A stretch of DNA of 14,065 bases. Source: Ruminiclostridium sp. (GTDB lineage: Bacteria > Bacillota_A > Clostridia > Oscillospirales > Oscillospiraceae). The stretch is from assembly GCA_017521345.1 (NCBI GenBank), contig JAFXCU010000225.1:1-14065 (forward strand), given 5' to 3'. The stretch's first letter is position 1, and each line of letters opens with the position of its first letter. The notes below the pieces were generated by a model. It saw nothing but the letters and a program-made list of their open reading frames with translations. It was not told the DNA's origin and ran no database searches. Made by a program: the position numbers and the translations under genes. Positions 1 to 6,237 of this stretch are shown piece after piece.

Positions 1-80
1 CCGGCCGCATCACCATGTCCGGCCCCGGCCAGGAGCTGCTGGTGAACGAGGATGTCCGCAAGGCATACCTGGGCGGCTAA
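1..80 (+). CDS. livF: C-terminal end of branched-chain amino acid ABC transporter ATPase (LivF-like), partial
   Basis: Only the last 25 codons and the TAA stop are inside the window. They read GRITMSGPGQELLVNEDVRK followed by AYLGG. This glycine-rich tail ending in V-x-x-A-Y-L-G is typical of the LivF/LivG/LptB branch of ABC ATPases, and the GG ending fits LivF best. Family members hydrolyse ATP on the cytoplasmic face of a branched-chain amino acid (or amide/urea) importer. The Walker and signature motifs lie outside the window, so the substrate cannot be judged. A strong terminator follows within 12 bases, so this is the last gene of its operon. An LptB or urea-transporter ATPase is a possible alternative. 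Confidence 0.7.
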   Translation, partial: GRITMSGPGQELLVNEDVRKAYLGG

Positions 81-91
81 CCTACTGTATG

Positions 92-127
92 AAAAAAGAA
101 GCATCGGTTCTCCGATGCTTCTTTTTT
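92..127 (+). terminator. Rho-independent terminator after the ABC ATPase gene
   Basis: A perfect 16-bp stem (arms 92-107 and 112-127) encloses a TTCT loop. The core GCATCGG/CCGATGC is extended by an A-rich left arm and a T-rich right arm that ends in TTTTTT. The A-tract on the other side would also let it work on the minus strand. Confidence 0.93.
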
Positions 128-283
128 ATGGCAATATGACTGCGTTCCTGCATTGCGTTTGCGGCGGAAAGAAAAAATGAATTGACTTATGCAAGTTTCA
201 CCTGGTTTGTTGGAAGAAATGTGAGTTTTCTTTGGTCTATATTGTATAATGTGCCGAAAGTTATGACGGAATAATTTGGACTC

Positions 284-312
284 TTGCAAAACTGGTTTGA
301 TGGTGCTATATT
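284..312 (+). promoter_or_regulatory. Sigma-A-type promoter of the marR-family gene
   Basis: The -35 box is TTGCAA (284-289). After a 17-bp spacer comes TATATT (307-312), preceded by TGC, which makes an extended -10. Transcription would start near 319, giving a leader of about 60 nt before the ATG at 382. The rest of the 128-381 intergenic region is AT-rich. It holds a lone TATAAT (245-250) with no convincing -35 partner. Confidence 0.7.
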
Positions 313-329
313 TTTTCTGTAAGAAACCT

Positions 330-346
330 GCAGAATGTATTTCTGC
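330..346 (+). promoter_or_regulatory. Inverted repeat, possible MarR operator
   Basis: GCAGAA (330-335) and TTCTGC (341-346) are perfect 6-bp inverted arms separated by TGTAT. They lie 11-27 nt downstream of the predicted transcription start. MarR dimers commonly bind short palindromes at their own promoters, so this is a candidate autoregulatory operator. The assignment rests on position and symmetry only. Confidence 0.35.
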
Positions 347-381
347 GAGTTCCCTATGATCCTCAAACAGGAGGGAACGAC

Positions 382-852
382 ATGAGCAACCCCAATCTGA
401 CATCCATTCAATTTGATGAATCCATTGCCCTCATCAACGCCTGCTATGCTCTGACCAAGGAGTACCGCACCATTATGGTAGAGATGGGCAAGCGGAAGGG
501 CCTGACCGAGAATGAAATGCAGGTGCTGATCCACCTGGCCATGTATCCCGAGGCCTGTACCCAGAAGAAGCTCCAGGCCACCAATTTGAACCTTTCGGTC
601 TCTTCCGTCTGCCGGATGGTGGAATCCCTGCGGAAGAAGGGGTATATCTCCACGGAATTGGATGTGAATGACCGCCGCTCCTGGATCCTCCACATGGAAG
701 AGCCGGGGGCTCTGCTGGCAGAGGATTTTCGCCAGCAGATCCACGATCGGATGGAGGAACTCTTTTGTTCCGTTCCGGGTTTTGATATGATGGACTTTGT
801 GTCTGTCCTGTCTCGGGTCACCCAGAGTGTACCCCAGGAGACAGCTGTATAA
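382..852 (+). CDS. MarR-family winged-helix transcriptional regulator
   Basis: This 156-residue protein has the usual MarR length and layout: an N-terminal dimerisation helix, a winged helix-turn-helix at roughly residues 58-105, and C-terminal helices. The recognition-helix segment reads SVSSVCRMVESLRKKGYI, and the wing carries DVNDRRS, matching the D-x-x-D-R-R pattern conserved in the family. Such proteins bind DNA as dimers and usually repress their own gene and an adjacent transporter or stress gene. The ATG at 382 follows AGGAGGG (369-375) at good spacing. The gene has its own promoter and a terminator directly after it, so it appears monocistronic. The ligand and targets cannot be read from the sequence. 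The upstream ABC operon and the downstream sigma operon are both insulated from it by terminators. Confidence 0.88.
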   Translation: MSNPNLTSIQFDESIALINACYALTKEYRTIMVEMGKRKGLTENEMQVLIHLAMYPEACTQKKLQATNLNLSVSSVCRMVESLRKKGYISTELDVNDRRSWILHMEEPGALLAEDFRQQIHDRMEELFCSVPGFDMMDFVSVLSRVTQSVPQETAV

Positions 853-891
853 CGCCTCTATAATTTTGATTGCCAAAATCTTTCCCCTTTC

Positions 892-937
892 CAGGCAAGA
901 GGTCTCAGTGTTTTGCTGAGGCCTCTTGCCTGTTTTT
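892..937 (+). terminator. Rho-independent terminator after marR
   Basis: A 17-bp stem (892-908 with 916-932), containing a single G-U wobble, encloses the loop TGTTTTG and is followed by TTTTT (933-937). It isolates the MarR gene from the sigma-factor operon. Confidence 0.93.
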
Positions 938-957
938 CGGGAAAAAATATGCTAGAC

Positions 958-987
958 TTGTAACGGTTGGACTCGTTCTACGTCTTA
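958..987 (+). promoter_or_regulatory. Probable autoregulated ECF sigma promoter
   Basis: TTGTAAC (958-964) is separated by 16 bp from CGTCTTA (981-987). This has the classic ECF form, with an AAC-containing -35 and a CGTC -10. It lacks a TTGACA/TATAAT pair. The position directly before an ECF sigma gene fits the usual autoregulation. Transcription would start around 993-996, which places the start of the mRNA after the upstream GTG at 991. Confidence 0.72.
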
Positions 988-1008
988 TGAGTGAAAGGGG
1001 GGAGGAAG

Positions 1009-1485
1009 GTGACCGACTTTGACGCTGTCTATCAAAAGTACTTCAAGGATGTCTATCGGTATATGCTGGTGCTGGCCCGGGATGAGTGGCTGGCGGAGGA
1101 GGTCACCCAAGAGACCTTCTTCAAGGCGCTGAACAAGCTCCATCAGTTCGACGGGCGCAGCAGTCTATATGCTTGGCTGTGCCAGATTGCCAAGAACACC
1201 TATTTTGACCATTGCCGTAAGCAGAAACGGCTGGTCTCTGACGAGGCCCTGTCTGAGGCCTACTACACTGACGAGTTGGAGCAGCGGCTTCAGGACAAGG
1301 AGACCGCCGCAGAGATCTACCGGGCCATCCACGCCCTGGAGGAGCCCTATAAGGAGGTCCTCCTCCTTCGGCTCTTTGGGGAACTGCCCTTTGGGCAAAT
1401 TGCGGCTCTGTTTCATAAAACGGAAAGTTGGGCTCGGGTGACCTACCACCGGGCCAGAGTAAAGATCAAGGAGGGATTGTCATGA
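1009..1485 (+). CDS. ECF-family RNA polymerase sigma factor
   Basis: This small sigma factor of 158 residues has only regions sigma-2 and sigma-4, as in the ECF group. Sigma-2 runs from about residue 5 to 68 and includes EEVTQETFFKAL and the W-L-x-x-I-A-x-N-x-x-x-D stretch (YAWLCQIAKNTYFDHCRK). Sigma-4 lies near residues 100-155 and includes LLRLFGELPFGQIAALF. It would direct RNA polymerase to ECF promoters when released by the anti-sigma factor encoded next. I chose GTG 1009 over the in-frame GTG 991 for two reasons: the purine-rich ribosome site (about 995-1005) lies between them, and the proposed promoter would start transcription after 991. The gap from that ribosome site to 1009 is rather short. 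The stop overlaps the next start as ATGA, indicating translational coupling. The signal it responds to is unknown. Confidence 0.93.
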   Translation: MTDFDAVYQKYFKDVYRYMLVLARDEWLAEEVTQETFFKALNKLHQFDGRSSLYAWLCQIAKNTYFDHCRKQKRLVSDEALSEAYYTDELEQRLQDKETAAEIYRAIHALEEPYKEVLLLRLFGELPFGQIAALFHKTESWARVTYHRARVKIKEGLS

Positions 1486-2216
1486 GACTGCCGTGTGACC
1501 TGATCCAGGTCCTGCTGCCCCTCTACCACGACGAGGTGTGCAGTCAGACCAGCCGGGACAGGGTGGAGGAGCATCTCCGGGAGTGCCCTGCCTGCCAAAA
1601 AGTGCTGGATGCCATGGAGGAAGACTTGCTGCCCCAGGCGGAGCAAGAGGAAGAAAAGGAACTGCGCCCTCTGGCGGAGTGGTGGCAGAAACAAAAGAAG
1701 AAGAACCATCTGAACGCCATCGTCTACACCATGTTCCTGGTGATCCTCCTTGGGGTGGGATACTACCTTGCCACCTGGTATGTGGACGTTACGATTCCTG
1801 CGGATAAGATGGAGATCTCCCATATATATCAGATGCCTGATGGACGCATTACGTTTAATCTCTTCGTTGAGGGGGGGCATGACTTTCGGCATGCAGAGAA
1901 GGGGGAGAACGGAGAATTATATATTATTCCAAAACGCAGCTTTCCTGGAATCCCTGACCGAGGGAACTCTGTTTGGTGGAATTATTATATGGATTTTTAC
2001 CCTGCTGGAAGTGAGAGGGCCCCATCGTCTCCGATGGCATGGTTTGAGCTGGATGAAGAAATCACAGCCGTCTATGTTGGACCCGTTGGCGATGGTATCC
2101 TGGTTTGGCAGGAAGGCGACGAGGTTCCCATGGCCCCCAAAGAATGGGAGGAGCTGATCTCCAGATATTACACATCTCCCAGCATCGAATATCACGAATA
2201 TGTTTCCAAGGACTGA
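1482..2216 (+). CDS. Membrane-anchored zinc-finger (zf-HC2) anti-sigma factor
   Basis: This 244-residue protein has an N-terminal ZAS/zf-HC2 domain with C5 and the H31-x3-C35-x2-C38 motif (EEHLRECPAC), the zinc-site signature of ECF anti-sigma factors. A charged linker follows. One transmembrane helix lies at about residues 79-98 (AIVYTMFLVILLGVGYYLAT), then about 145 extracytoplasmic residues rich in aromatic and acidic residues, with no domain I can name. The N-terminus would hold the upstream sigma factor at the membrane and release it when the outer domain senses a signal. The ATG at 1482 overlaps the sigma stop by 4 nt. An in-frame upstream ATG (1428) lies well inside the sigma gene and was not chosen. 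No site-1 or site-2 protease gene is nearby. Confidence 0.9.
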   Translation: MRLPCDLIQVLLPLYHDEVCSQTSRDRVEEHLRECPACQKVLDAMEEDLLPQAEQEEEKELRPLAEWWQKQKKKNHLNAIVYTMFLVILLGVGYYLATWYVDVTIPADKMEISHIYQMPDGRITFNLFVEGGHDFRHAEKGENGELYIIPKRSFPGIPDRGNSVWWNYYMDFYPAGSERAPSSPMAWFELDEEITAVYVGPVGDGILVWQEGDEVPMAPKEWEELISRYYTSPSIEYHEYVSKD

Positions 2217-2244
2217 AAAAGCAGAGGCGACAGCCTCTGCTTTT
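2217..2244 (+). terminator. Rho-independent terminator after the anti-sigma gene
   Basis: The stem AAAAGCAGAGGC / GCCTCTGCTTTT (2217-2228 and 2233-2244) encloses the loop GACA and starts directly after the TGA stop. The T-tract is short (TTTT then CAT), so some read-through is possible. The next gene has its own strong promoter. Confidence 0.8.
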
Positions 2245-2260
2245 CATATACAGAAAATTA

Positions 2261-2289
2261 TTGACAAACGATAATTATTATGCTATCTT
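2261..2289 (+). promoter_or_regulatory. Strong promoter of the DUF2975-like/XRE/lipoprotein operon
   Basis: TTGACA (2261-2266) is a consensus -35. After a 17-bp spacer comes TATCTT (2284-2289), preceded by TGC (extended -10). The predicted start is near 2296, about 34 nt before the first ATG. The promoter is AT-rich and stands out from the GC-rich genes on both sides. Confidence 0.82.
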
Positions 2290-2319
2290 CAAAATAGGAA
2301 TTATCGAAAAACAATAATT
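2268..2319 (+). repeat. Repeated CGATAATT-type half-sites around the promoter (candidate operator)
   Basis: Three related words surround the promoter. ACGATAATT (2268-2276) lies in the -35/-10 spacer. Its inverted form AATTATCG (2299-2306) lies at the transcription start. A variant direct copy, ACAATAATT (2311-2319), lies just before the ribosome site. The first two form a perfect 8-bp inverted repeat flanking the -10 box. This arrangement suits binding by the small XRE protein of the same operon. The identity of the binder is inferred. Confidence 0.55.
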
Positions 2320-2329
2320 TAGGAGGTGC

Positions 2330-3346
2330 ATGACCGTGAGAAACCAGCGTTCTTTTCTCGTCTTTCTGGGCATAGAAGCCCTGCTCCTGCTGGCCTTTGT
2401 CCTGCTGGGGACCGCCGACGGCCTGTGGGCGTCCGGTTTGCTAGGCTTTCCCTTCGTGCAGATCGGTTACGGTCTGCGGGTCCTGTCCCTCCTGGGCGGG
2501 GCGGGGAATGTGCTGGCCCTGGTGATCTATGTGGTCCTGTCGGCCTCTCCGCTGATCTATCTGGTGTGGCTTTGGAAGAAGCGGGAGCTTTACGGGGAGG
2601 ACTGCCTTCTGGTGGTCCTGAGCATCCTGACCTTCTTCACCTTGTATTACATGGTGAACCCCGGCCTGATTCCCGGTATGGCCGATTTCCTCTGGTCCAA
2701 CGGCGGGGCCTTCTACAAGAGCCTGTTCAGCGGCACCATCTACGGCCTGATTTTCTGCTATGTCGTCCTGCGGGTGGTTCGTCACTTGAAGGGTGCAGAC
2801 CGCGAGACCCTGCAAAGCTATTTGGTGATCCTGCTTCGGGTCCTGGCAGTGGTCTTTGTCTATCTGGCCTTCGGGGCCTGTGTCCAGAACCTGGTGGCGG
2901 AGGTAGAGAACCTTCGGGCCGGAAACACCATGATTGTAGAGGGCTGGCACCCCATGCTGGGACTGACCTACAGCGGCCTGGGCCTCAGCTACGGCTTCCT
3001 AGTCCTCCGGTGTCTGGCCAATATGCTGCCCTACCTGCTGGATGTGGCGGTGACCCTGGCGGCCCTGGATCTGCTGTCTGCCATGAAGGAGGACCGCTAC
3101 AGCGAGGAAAGTATCCGTGCTTCAGAAAAGCTCTCCCACCTGTGCGTGGTGAGTCTGTCCGCCACTGTGGTGGTGACCGCTCTGCTGAATCTCCTCCAAC
3201 TGATGTTCCTGGGAGAACTTCACACGGTCCACATCAACGTCTATGTGCCGGTGCTGTCGGTGGCCTTTGTCCTGGCCGTCCTGCTGCTGAACCGGCTCCT
3301 GGGGGAGAACAAGAGCCTGAAAGAGGACAACGACCTGTTTATCTGA
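2330..3346 (+). CDS. Multi-pass membrane protein with DUF2975-like C-terminus, paired with an XRE regulator
   Basis: This 338-residue protein is very hydrophobic, with about eight predicted membrane helices: near residues 8-28, 55-82, 90-108, 130-148, 162-184, 205-240 (probably one long or two short) and two in the last 75 residues. Its C-terminus, NRLLGENKSLKEDNDLFI, matches the L-K-E/D-D-x-D-L-x-I ending of DUF2975 proteins such as Bacillus YoaS. Those are also encoded directly before a YozG-like HTH protein, as here. DUF2975 proteins are usually about half this length, so this is an enlarged or distant version. Its function is unknown; modulating the neighbouring regulator from the membrane is only a hypothesis. 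AGGAGG (2321-2326) is close to the ATG at 2330, and GTG 2336 is an alternative start with better spacing. A long out-of-frame reading frame over the same span is Gly/Pro/Arg-rich and not credible. Confidence 0.85.
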   Translation: MTVRNQRSFLVFLGIEALLLLAFVLLGTADGLWASGLLGFPFVQIGYGLRVLSLLGGAGNVLALVIYVVLSASPLIYLVWLWKKRELYGEDCLLVVLSILTFFTLYYMVNPGLIPGMADFLWSNGGAFYKSLFSGTIYGLIFCYVVLRVVRHLKGADRETLQSYLVILLRVLAVVFVYLAFGACVQNLVAEVENLRAGNTMIVEGWHPMLGLTYSGLGLSYGFLVLRCLANMLPYLLDVAVTLAALDLLSAMKEDRYSEESIRASEKLSHLCVVSLSATVVVTALLNLLQLMFLGELHTVHINVYVPVLSVAFVLAVLLLNRLLGENKSLKEDNDLFI

Positions 3347-3367
3347 TCGGTTGGGAGGTGAGCCGCC

Positions 3368-3598
3368 ATGGCCATCAAAGTCTGTTTGGAAGAGGTGCTG
3401 AAAGCCCGTGGGATGACCTCCAAGGAGTTATGTGACAAGGTGGGGATCACCCCAGCCAACCTCTCCATCCTGCGAAGCGGAAAGGCCAAGGGCGTCCGCT
3501 TCCATACCATCAACCGCATCTGCTACTTTTTGGAGTGTGATGTGGGGGACATTCTGAAATTTGACGGCGAACTGGAGGAGGATGACGATGAAGATTAA
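3368..3598 (+). CDS. Small YozG-like XRE-family (Cro/C1) helix-turn-helix regulator
   Basis: The 76-residue protein is almost entirely one HTH_XRE domain. LEEVLKARGMTSKELCDKVGI is followed by the recognition region ITPANLSILRSGKAKGVRF, then TINRICYFLECDVGDIL. The A-N-L-S-I-L-x-x-G-K-A-K-x-x-R-F core and the CDVGDIL end are typical of YozG-type regulators that accompany DUF2975 membrane proteins. The tail ELEEDDDED is strongly acidic. It probably binds DNA as a dimer, most plausibly at the CGATAATT repeats of its own promoter. GGGAGGTG (3353-3360) is well placed before the ATG. The 3' end overlaps the first lipoprotein gene by 11 nt, so the two are likely translated together. Confidence 0.92.
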   Translation: MAIKVCLEEVLKARGMTSKELCDKVGITPANLSILRSGKAKGVRFHTINRICYFLECDVGDILKFDGELEEDDDED

Positions 3599-4487
3599 AT
3601 GGTTACCGATTTTGCTTGCTGTGACCCTGATCTCTGGCTGTCAGCTGGCCCAGGAGGATACTGTGACCAGCGATGTTGAGGACCGCCTTATTGGACTCTT
3701 TGTTTCGAAAGATGCGCGGGTCTCTGTTGACCAGGCTCTGGACGAAAATGGCCGGTATTACGCTACCATAGAGAGCAGAACCACAATTAACCCGTCCACC
3801 GGGGAAGAGACCACCAATGAGGTGTACACTTTCCCGGACCTGGATGGTATGTACTACTATTTCATCCTTGATCGCTCCGACCCGGAGGTGGTCAGCACCA
3901 TTTCTGGTCCCAATGAAGGTGTCTTTGACCAAGGAACCGGAGTTGAATACACCGATGGTGTTGACCGGATGAAACTGAAAGCCAGCTTTTATGCCGCTCG
4001 CGGCAGTGATATGGAGTCTTTCCATGGAAATCCCATCTACATGACGGCAGACGGAGAGGTCTATGTCACCTCAGGCGGGGCTGGGCTCATGTTCCATGAT
4101 TCCGAGGATGAGGGATCCATGGGCAGTGTGAGCGAGAGGCAGGCAAGTACGATACAAGTTGGGGGAGAAACAGAATCCTGGGAAATCTCGGCTACAGCAA
4201 GCTTTGCCTACCGCAGTGTCCCCCGCACCATCGTCCTGCTCCAAATGGATGACCAGGGAAACTGTCTCCACCGCACGGAGTTTGATCCCGGCCAGGCTCC
4301 CGAACGGCTGACCCCGGAAGGGGAGACCGCCTACTTCATCGTGGAGAGCTGGGGAACCAAGGCCAGCGGCGAACCCTCCACCATCCGTGAGATCGTAGAC
4401 CGGGAGGAGGAGTACCTGATCACTTGGTACCTTCTGGACAATGGGTTCTTTATGAATCAGGTCACCTACCTGGATTGGGAGGGCTGA
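3588..4487 (+). CDS. Predicted lipoprotein, first of three tandem paralogues
   Basis: This 299-residue protein has a lipoprotein signal: M-K-I-K, a hydrophobic core, and the lipobox ISGC with Cys18 as the lipidation site. The mature part starts CQLAQED. Features shared with the next two genes are LIGLFV (34-39), FPDLDG (82-87), NPIYMTADGEVYV (148-160), T-I-V-L-L-Q-M (214-220), and a Trp near the C-terminus. I do not recognise a named domain. It would sit on the outer face of the membrane after processing by Lgt and signal peptidase II. ATG 3588 was chosen over ATG 3582 and upstream codons because GGAGG (3577-3581) is 6 nt away and the signal peptide then matches its paralogues in length. The start overlaps the XRE gene, so it belongs to that operon. 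Confidence 0.88.
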   Translation: MKIKWLPILLAVTLISGCQLAQEDTVTSDVEDRLIGLFVSKDARVSVDQALDENGRYYATIESRTTINPSTGEETTNEVYTFPDLDGMYYYFILDRSDPEVVSTISGPNEGVFDQGTGVEYTDGVDRMKLKASFYAARGSDMESFHGNPIYMTADGEVYVTSGGAGLMFHDSEDEGSMGSVSERQASTIQVGGETESWEISATASFAYRSVPRTIVLLQMDDQGNCLHRTEFDPGQAPERLTPEGETAYFIVESWGTKASGEPSTIREIVDREEEYLITWYLLDNGFFMNQVTYLDWEG

Positions 4488-4489
4488 CC

Positions 4490-5416
4490 ATGAAACGATT
4501 GATTTTGATTTCTATGTTGTCCTTGCTCCTTCTCACCGGCTGTCAGCTGGCATCGGATGGTCCGGAGGAAGGCCAGCTGGTGGGGGTCTACTTCACCACT
4601 GATGTGGTGAGCATCCCTGGCACAGAGCTGGAGGTTGACAACACCTCCTCGGCGGGAAGCATCAGCCTTACCGAAGGTCAGCCGGGCGGCAGACTGTATG
4701 CCCAGGAGCTCACCGACGAAACCGGCGAAATATATTACGACTTTCCTGGTCTGGATGGTGTGGCATTCTATCAGATTCCTGTGGTAGGGAAGGATGGCCA
4801 GGTGCGCTCTATCCAGGAAAACAATCAGGCCATCCAGGAGCGTCATCTCTCCACCGCCATTGAGGATGGGGGAGAGACTATGTCGGTGAAGGGTATCCTC
4901 TACGCCCCTACCTGGGGGGAGCAGAAGTGTCTTTTCGCCAACCCTATGTACCAAACCGAGGATGGGAAGGTCTATCTTGAGGCCACCCCGGATGCCTTCG
5001 ACTGTGCCTCCATGCTGGAGGAGGGTGCCTACGTCAGCTACACCTGGTCTTCCACCACCATGGTGGAGACCGCTGAGGGGACTAAGGCCAGCGGCCTGGT
5101 GTTCGAGTACGGATACCACGGGAAGAACCCGGTGGAGAAGGTGGTCTTCACCCAGATGACCGCCGACCATCAGCCCGTTTCCACCGTCGAATACCCAGTG
5201 GATCAGATGCCCGATGGTTTAGAAGTTGACCTGGATGCTGCTTACATCCTGGCGGAGTCCCACTGCATCAACGGCCAGGGGGTGTCTTATGTGGACCGTA
5301 TCCTTCTGGATCGAAACGACCAGGATGACCAGACCTTTACCACCTATGTTCAGGAGATCCCCGGCATTCTCAGCCGCCGGACCACCACCATCCTCTGGGA
5401 GGAGGTGGGCGAATGA
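4490..5416 (+). CDS. Predicted lipoprotein, second of three tandem paralogues
   Basis: This 308-residue protein begins M-K-R-L-I-L with a leucine-rich core and the lipobox LTGC, Cys18 again being the lipidation site in a GCQLA context. Paralogue motifs are LVGVYF (30-35), FPGLDG (85-90), NPMYQTEDGKVYL (151-163), K-V-V-F-T-Q-M in the last third, and a terminal segment ending ILWEEVGE. Three extra cysteines in the mature part are not shared by position with the first copy. The ATG lies 2 nt after the previous stop, with GGGAGGG (4477-4483) in front. The stop overlaps the next start as ATGA. It has the same unknown function as its neighbours. Overall identity to them is low apart from the motifs, so the duplication is old or under diversifying selection. 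Confidence 0.88.
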   Translation: MKRLILISMLSLLLLTGCQLASDGPEEGQLVGVYFTTDVVSIPGTELEVDNTSSAGSISLTEGQPGGRLYAQELTDETGEIYYDFPGLDGVAFYQIPVVGKDGQVRSIQENNQAIQERHLSTAIEDGGETMSVKGILYAPTWGEQKCLFANPMYQTEDGKVYLEATPDAFDCASMLEEGAYVSYTWSSTTMVETAEGTKASGLVFEYGYHGKNPVEKVVFTQMTADHQPVSTVEYPVDQMPDGLEVDLDAAYILAESHCINGQGVSYVDRILLDRNDQDDQTFTTYVQEIPGILSRRTTTILWEEVGE

Positions 5417-6237
5417 GAAAGCTTTGCTGTGTGCTTGCGCTCTGTACCCTGTTTCTTACCGGCTGCCAGTTAGCCCAGGGAGAAGAGAACAGCGATTGGC
5501 TGATTGGCTTCTATGTCTCTCTGAAACCCATCGGAGAGGATGGAGAGCGCTTTGACGGCGTGCAGGAGACCGGAGAAGATGGTCTGCCCCTTTTTGTATT
5601 TTCAGGGATCGAGGGCTATCCCCTGTACTACTATCCTGTGCCGGTAGATGACCGTGGCTTCTCTTGGTACACCTCTGGAGAGAAGGACTACATTCCCTGT
5701 GGCAGAGTCGTAAACGAAATTGCGGAAAGCCAAGAGGGAACGGTTTTTGTGACCGCCGCAGGCGGCGGGTATACCCTGTATCCCAACCCGGTCTACGTGA
5801 CCGAAACAGGGGAGATCTATGTGGTGGCCCAGGAGGGCCCCAGCGGCCGGATGGATGAACCTGGTACGGTGCTGACCTGTTATCAGGAGGGTACCGTGAC
5901 TTATCGGTTGGGCGGAAAAACCAAACGGGAAACGGTCTCTGTTACCTGCCACCTGGAATCGGTGGCCCCGGTGGAGAAGACGATCATCTTTCAGATGGGC
6001 GAAGAAAACCAGGTCCTGGACCGACTGGAAGTCCGTCCGGGAGAAGCTGTGGAATTCTGGCTGGGTCATGAGAACACATCCTATCTGCTCACCGAGACTT
6101 ACTATGAAGAGGGCTATGGAGAAGTCCAGAGAGAAACCTTCGCCAGAGAGGATCCAATCACCATCCCCTATTACCTGGGAGATGGTCGGGTCATGTATGA
6201 TCCTCTGGAAATCATCTGGGAAAATGGCACAACCTGA
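5413..6237 (+). CDS. Predicted lipoprotein, third of three tandem paralogues
   Basis: This 274-residue protein is the shortest copy. The signal peptide is M-R-K-L followed by a hydrophobic core containing three cysteines, then the lipobox LTGC with Cys18, and the mature start CQLAQGEE. The paralogue motifs are LIGFYV (30-35), the diverged FSGIEG (63-68), NPVYVTETGEIYV (125-137), K-T-I-I-F-Q-M, and a C-terminal EIIWENGTT. The region between the first two motifs is about 20 residues shorter than in the other copies. Translation is coupled to the second copy through an ATGA overlap. The TGA stop lies directly at the edge of an intergenic repeat element (6238-6400), so the present C-terminus may have been set by insertion of that element. 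Confidence 0.87.
   Translation: MRKLCCVLALCTLFLTGCQLAQGEENSDWLIGFYVSLKPIGEDGERFDGVQETGEDGLPLFVFSGIEGYPLYYYPVPVDDRGFSWYTSGEKDYIPCGRVVNEIAESQEGTVFVTAAGGGYTLYPNPVYVTETGEIYVVAQEGPSGRMDEPGTVLTCYQEGTVTYRLGGKTKRETVSVTCHLESVAPVEKTIIFQMGEENQVLDRLEVRPGEAVEFWLGHENTSYLLTETYYEEGYGEVQRETFAREDPITIPYYLGDGRVMYDPLEIIWENGTT

Noticed and set aside
182..250. TTGACT (182) and TATAAT (245) as a promoter for marR
   Set aside because: The two boxes are 57 bp apart and neither has a partner at 16-18 bp. The TTGCAA/TGCTATATT pair at 284-312 is better.
187..876. 229-residue minus-strand frame over the MarR gene and its promoter
   Set aside because: It crosses the promoter and the AT-rich leader and has no family resemblance. 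The MarR frame is convincing.
2326..3435. 369-residue plus-strand reading frame overlapping the DUF2975-like gene
   Set aside because: It is rich in Gly, Pro and Arg with no fold-like pattern. The frame starting at 2330 has coherent membrane helices, a recognisable C-terminus and a ribosome site.
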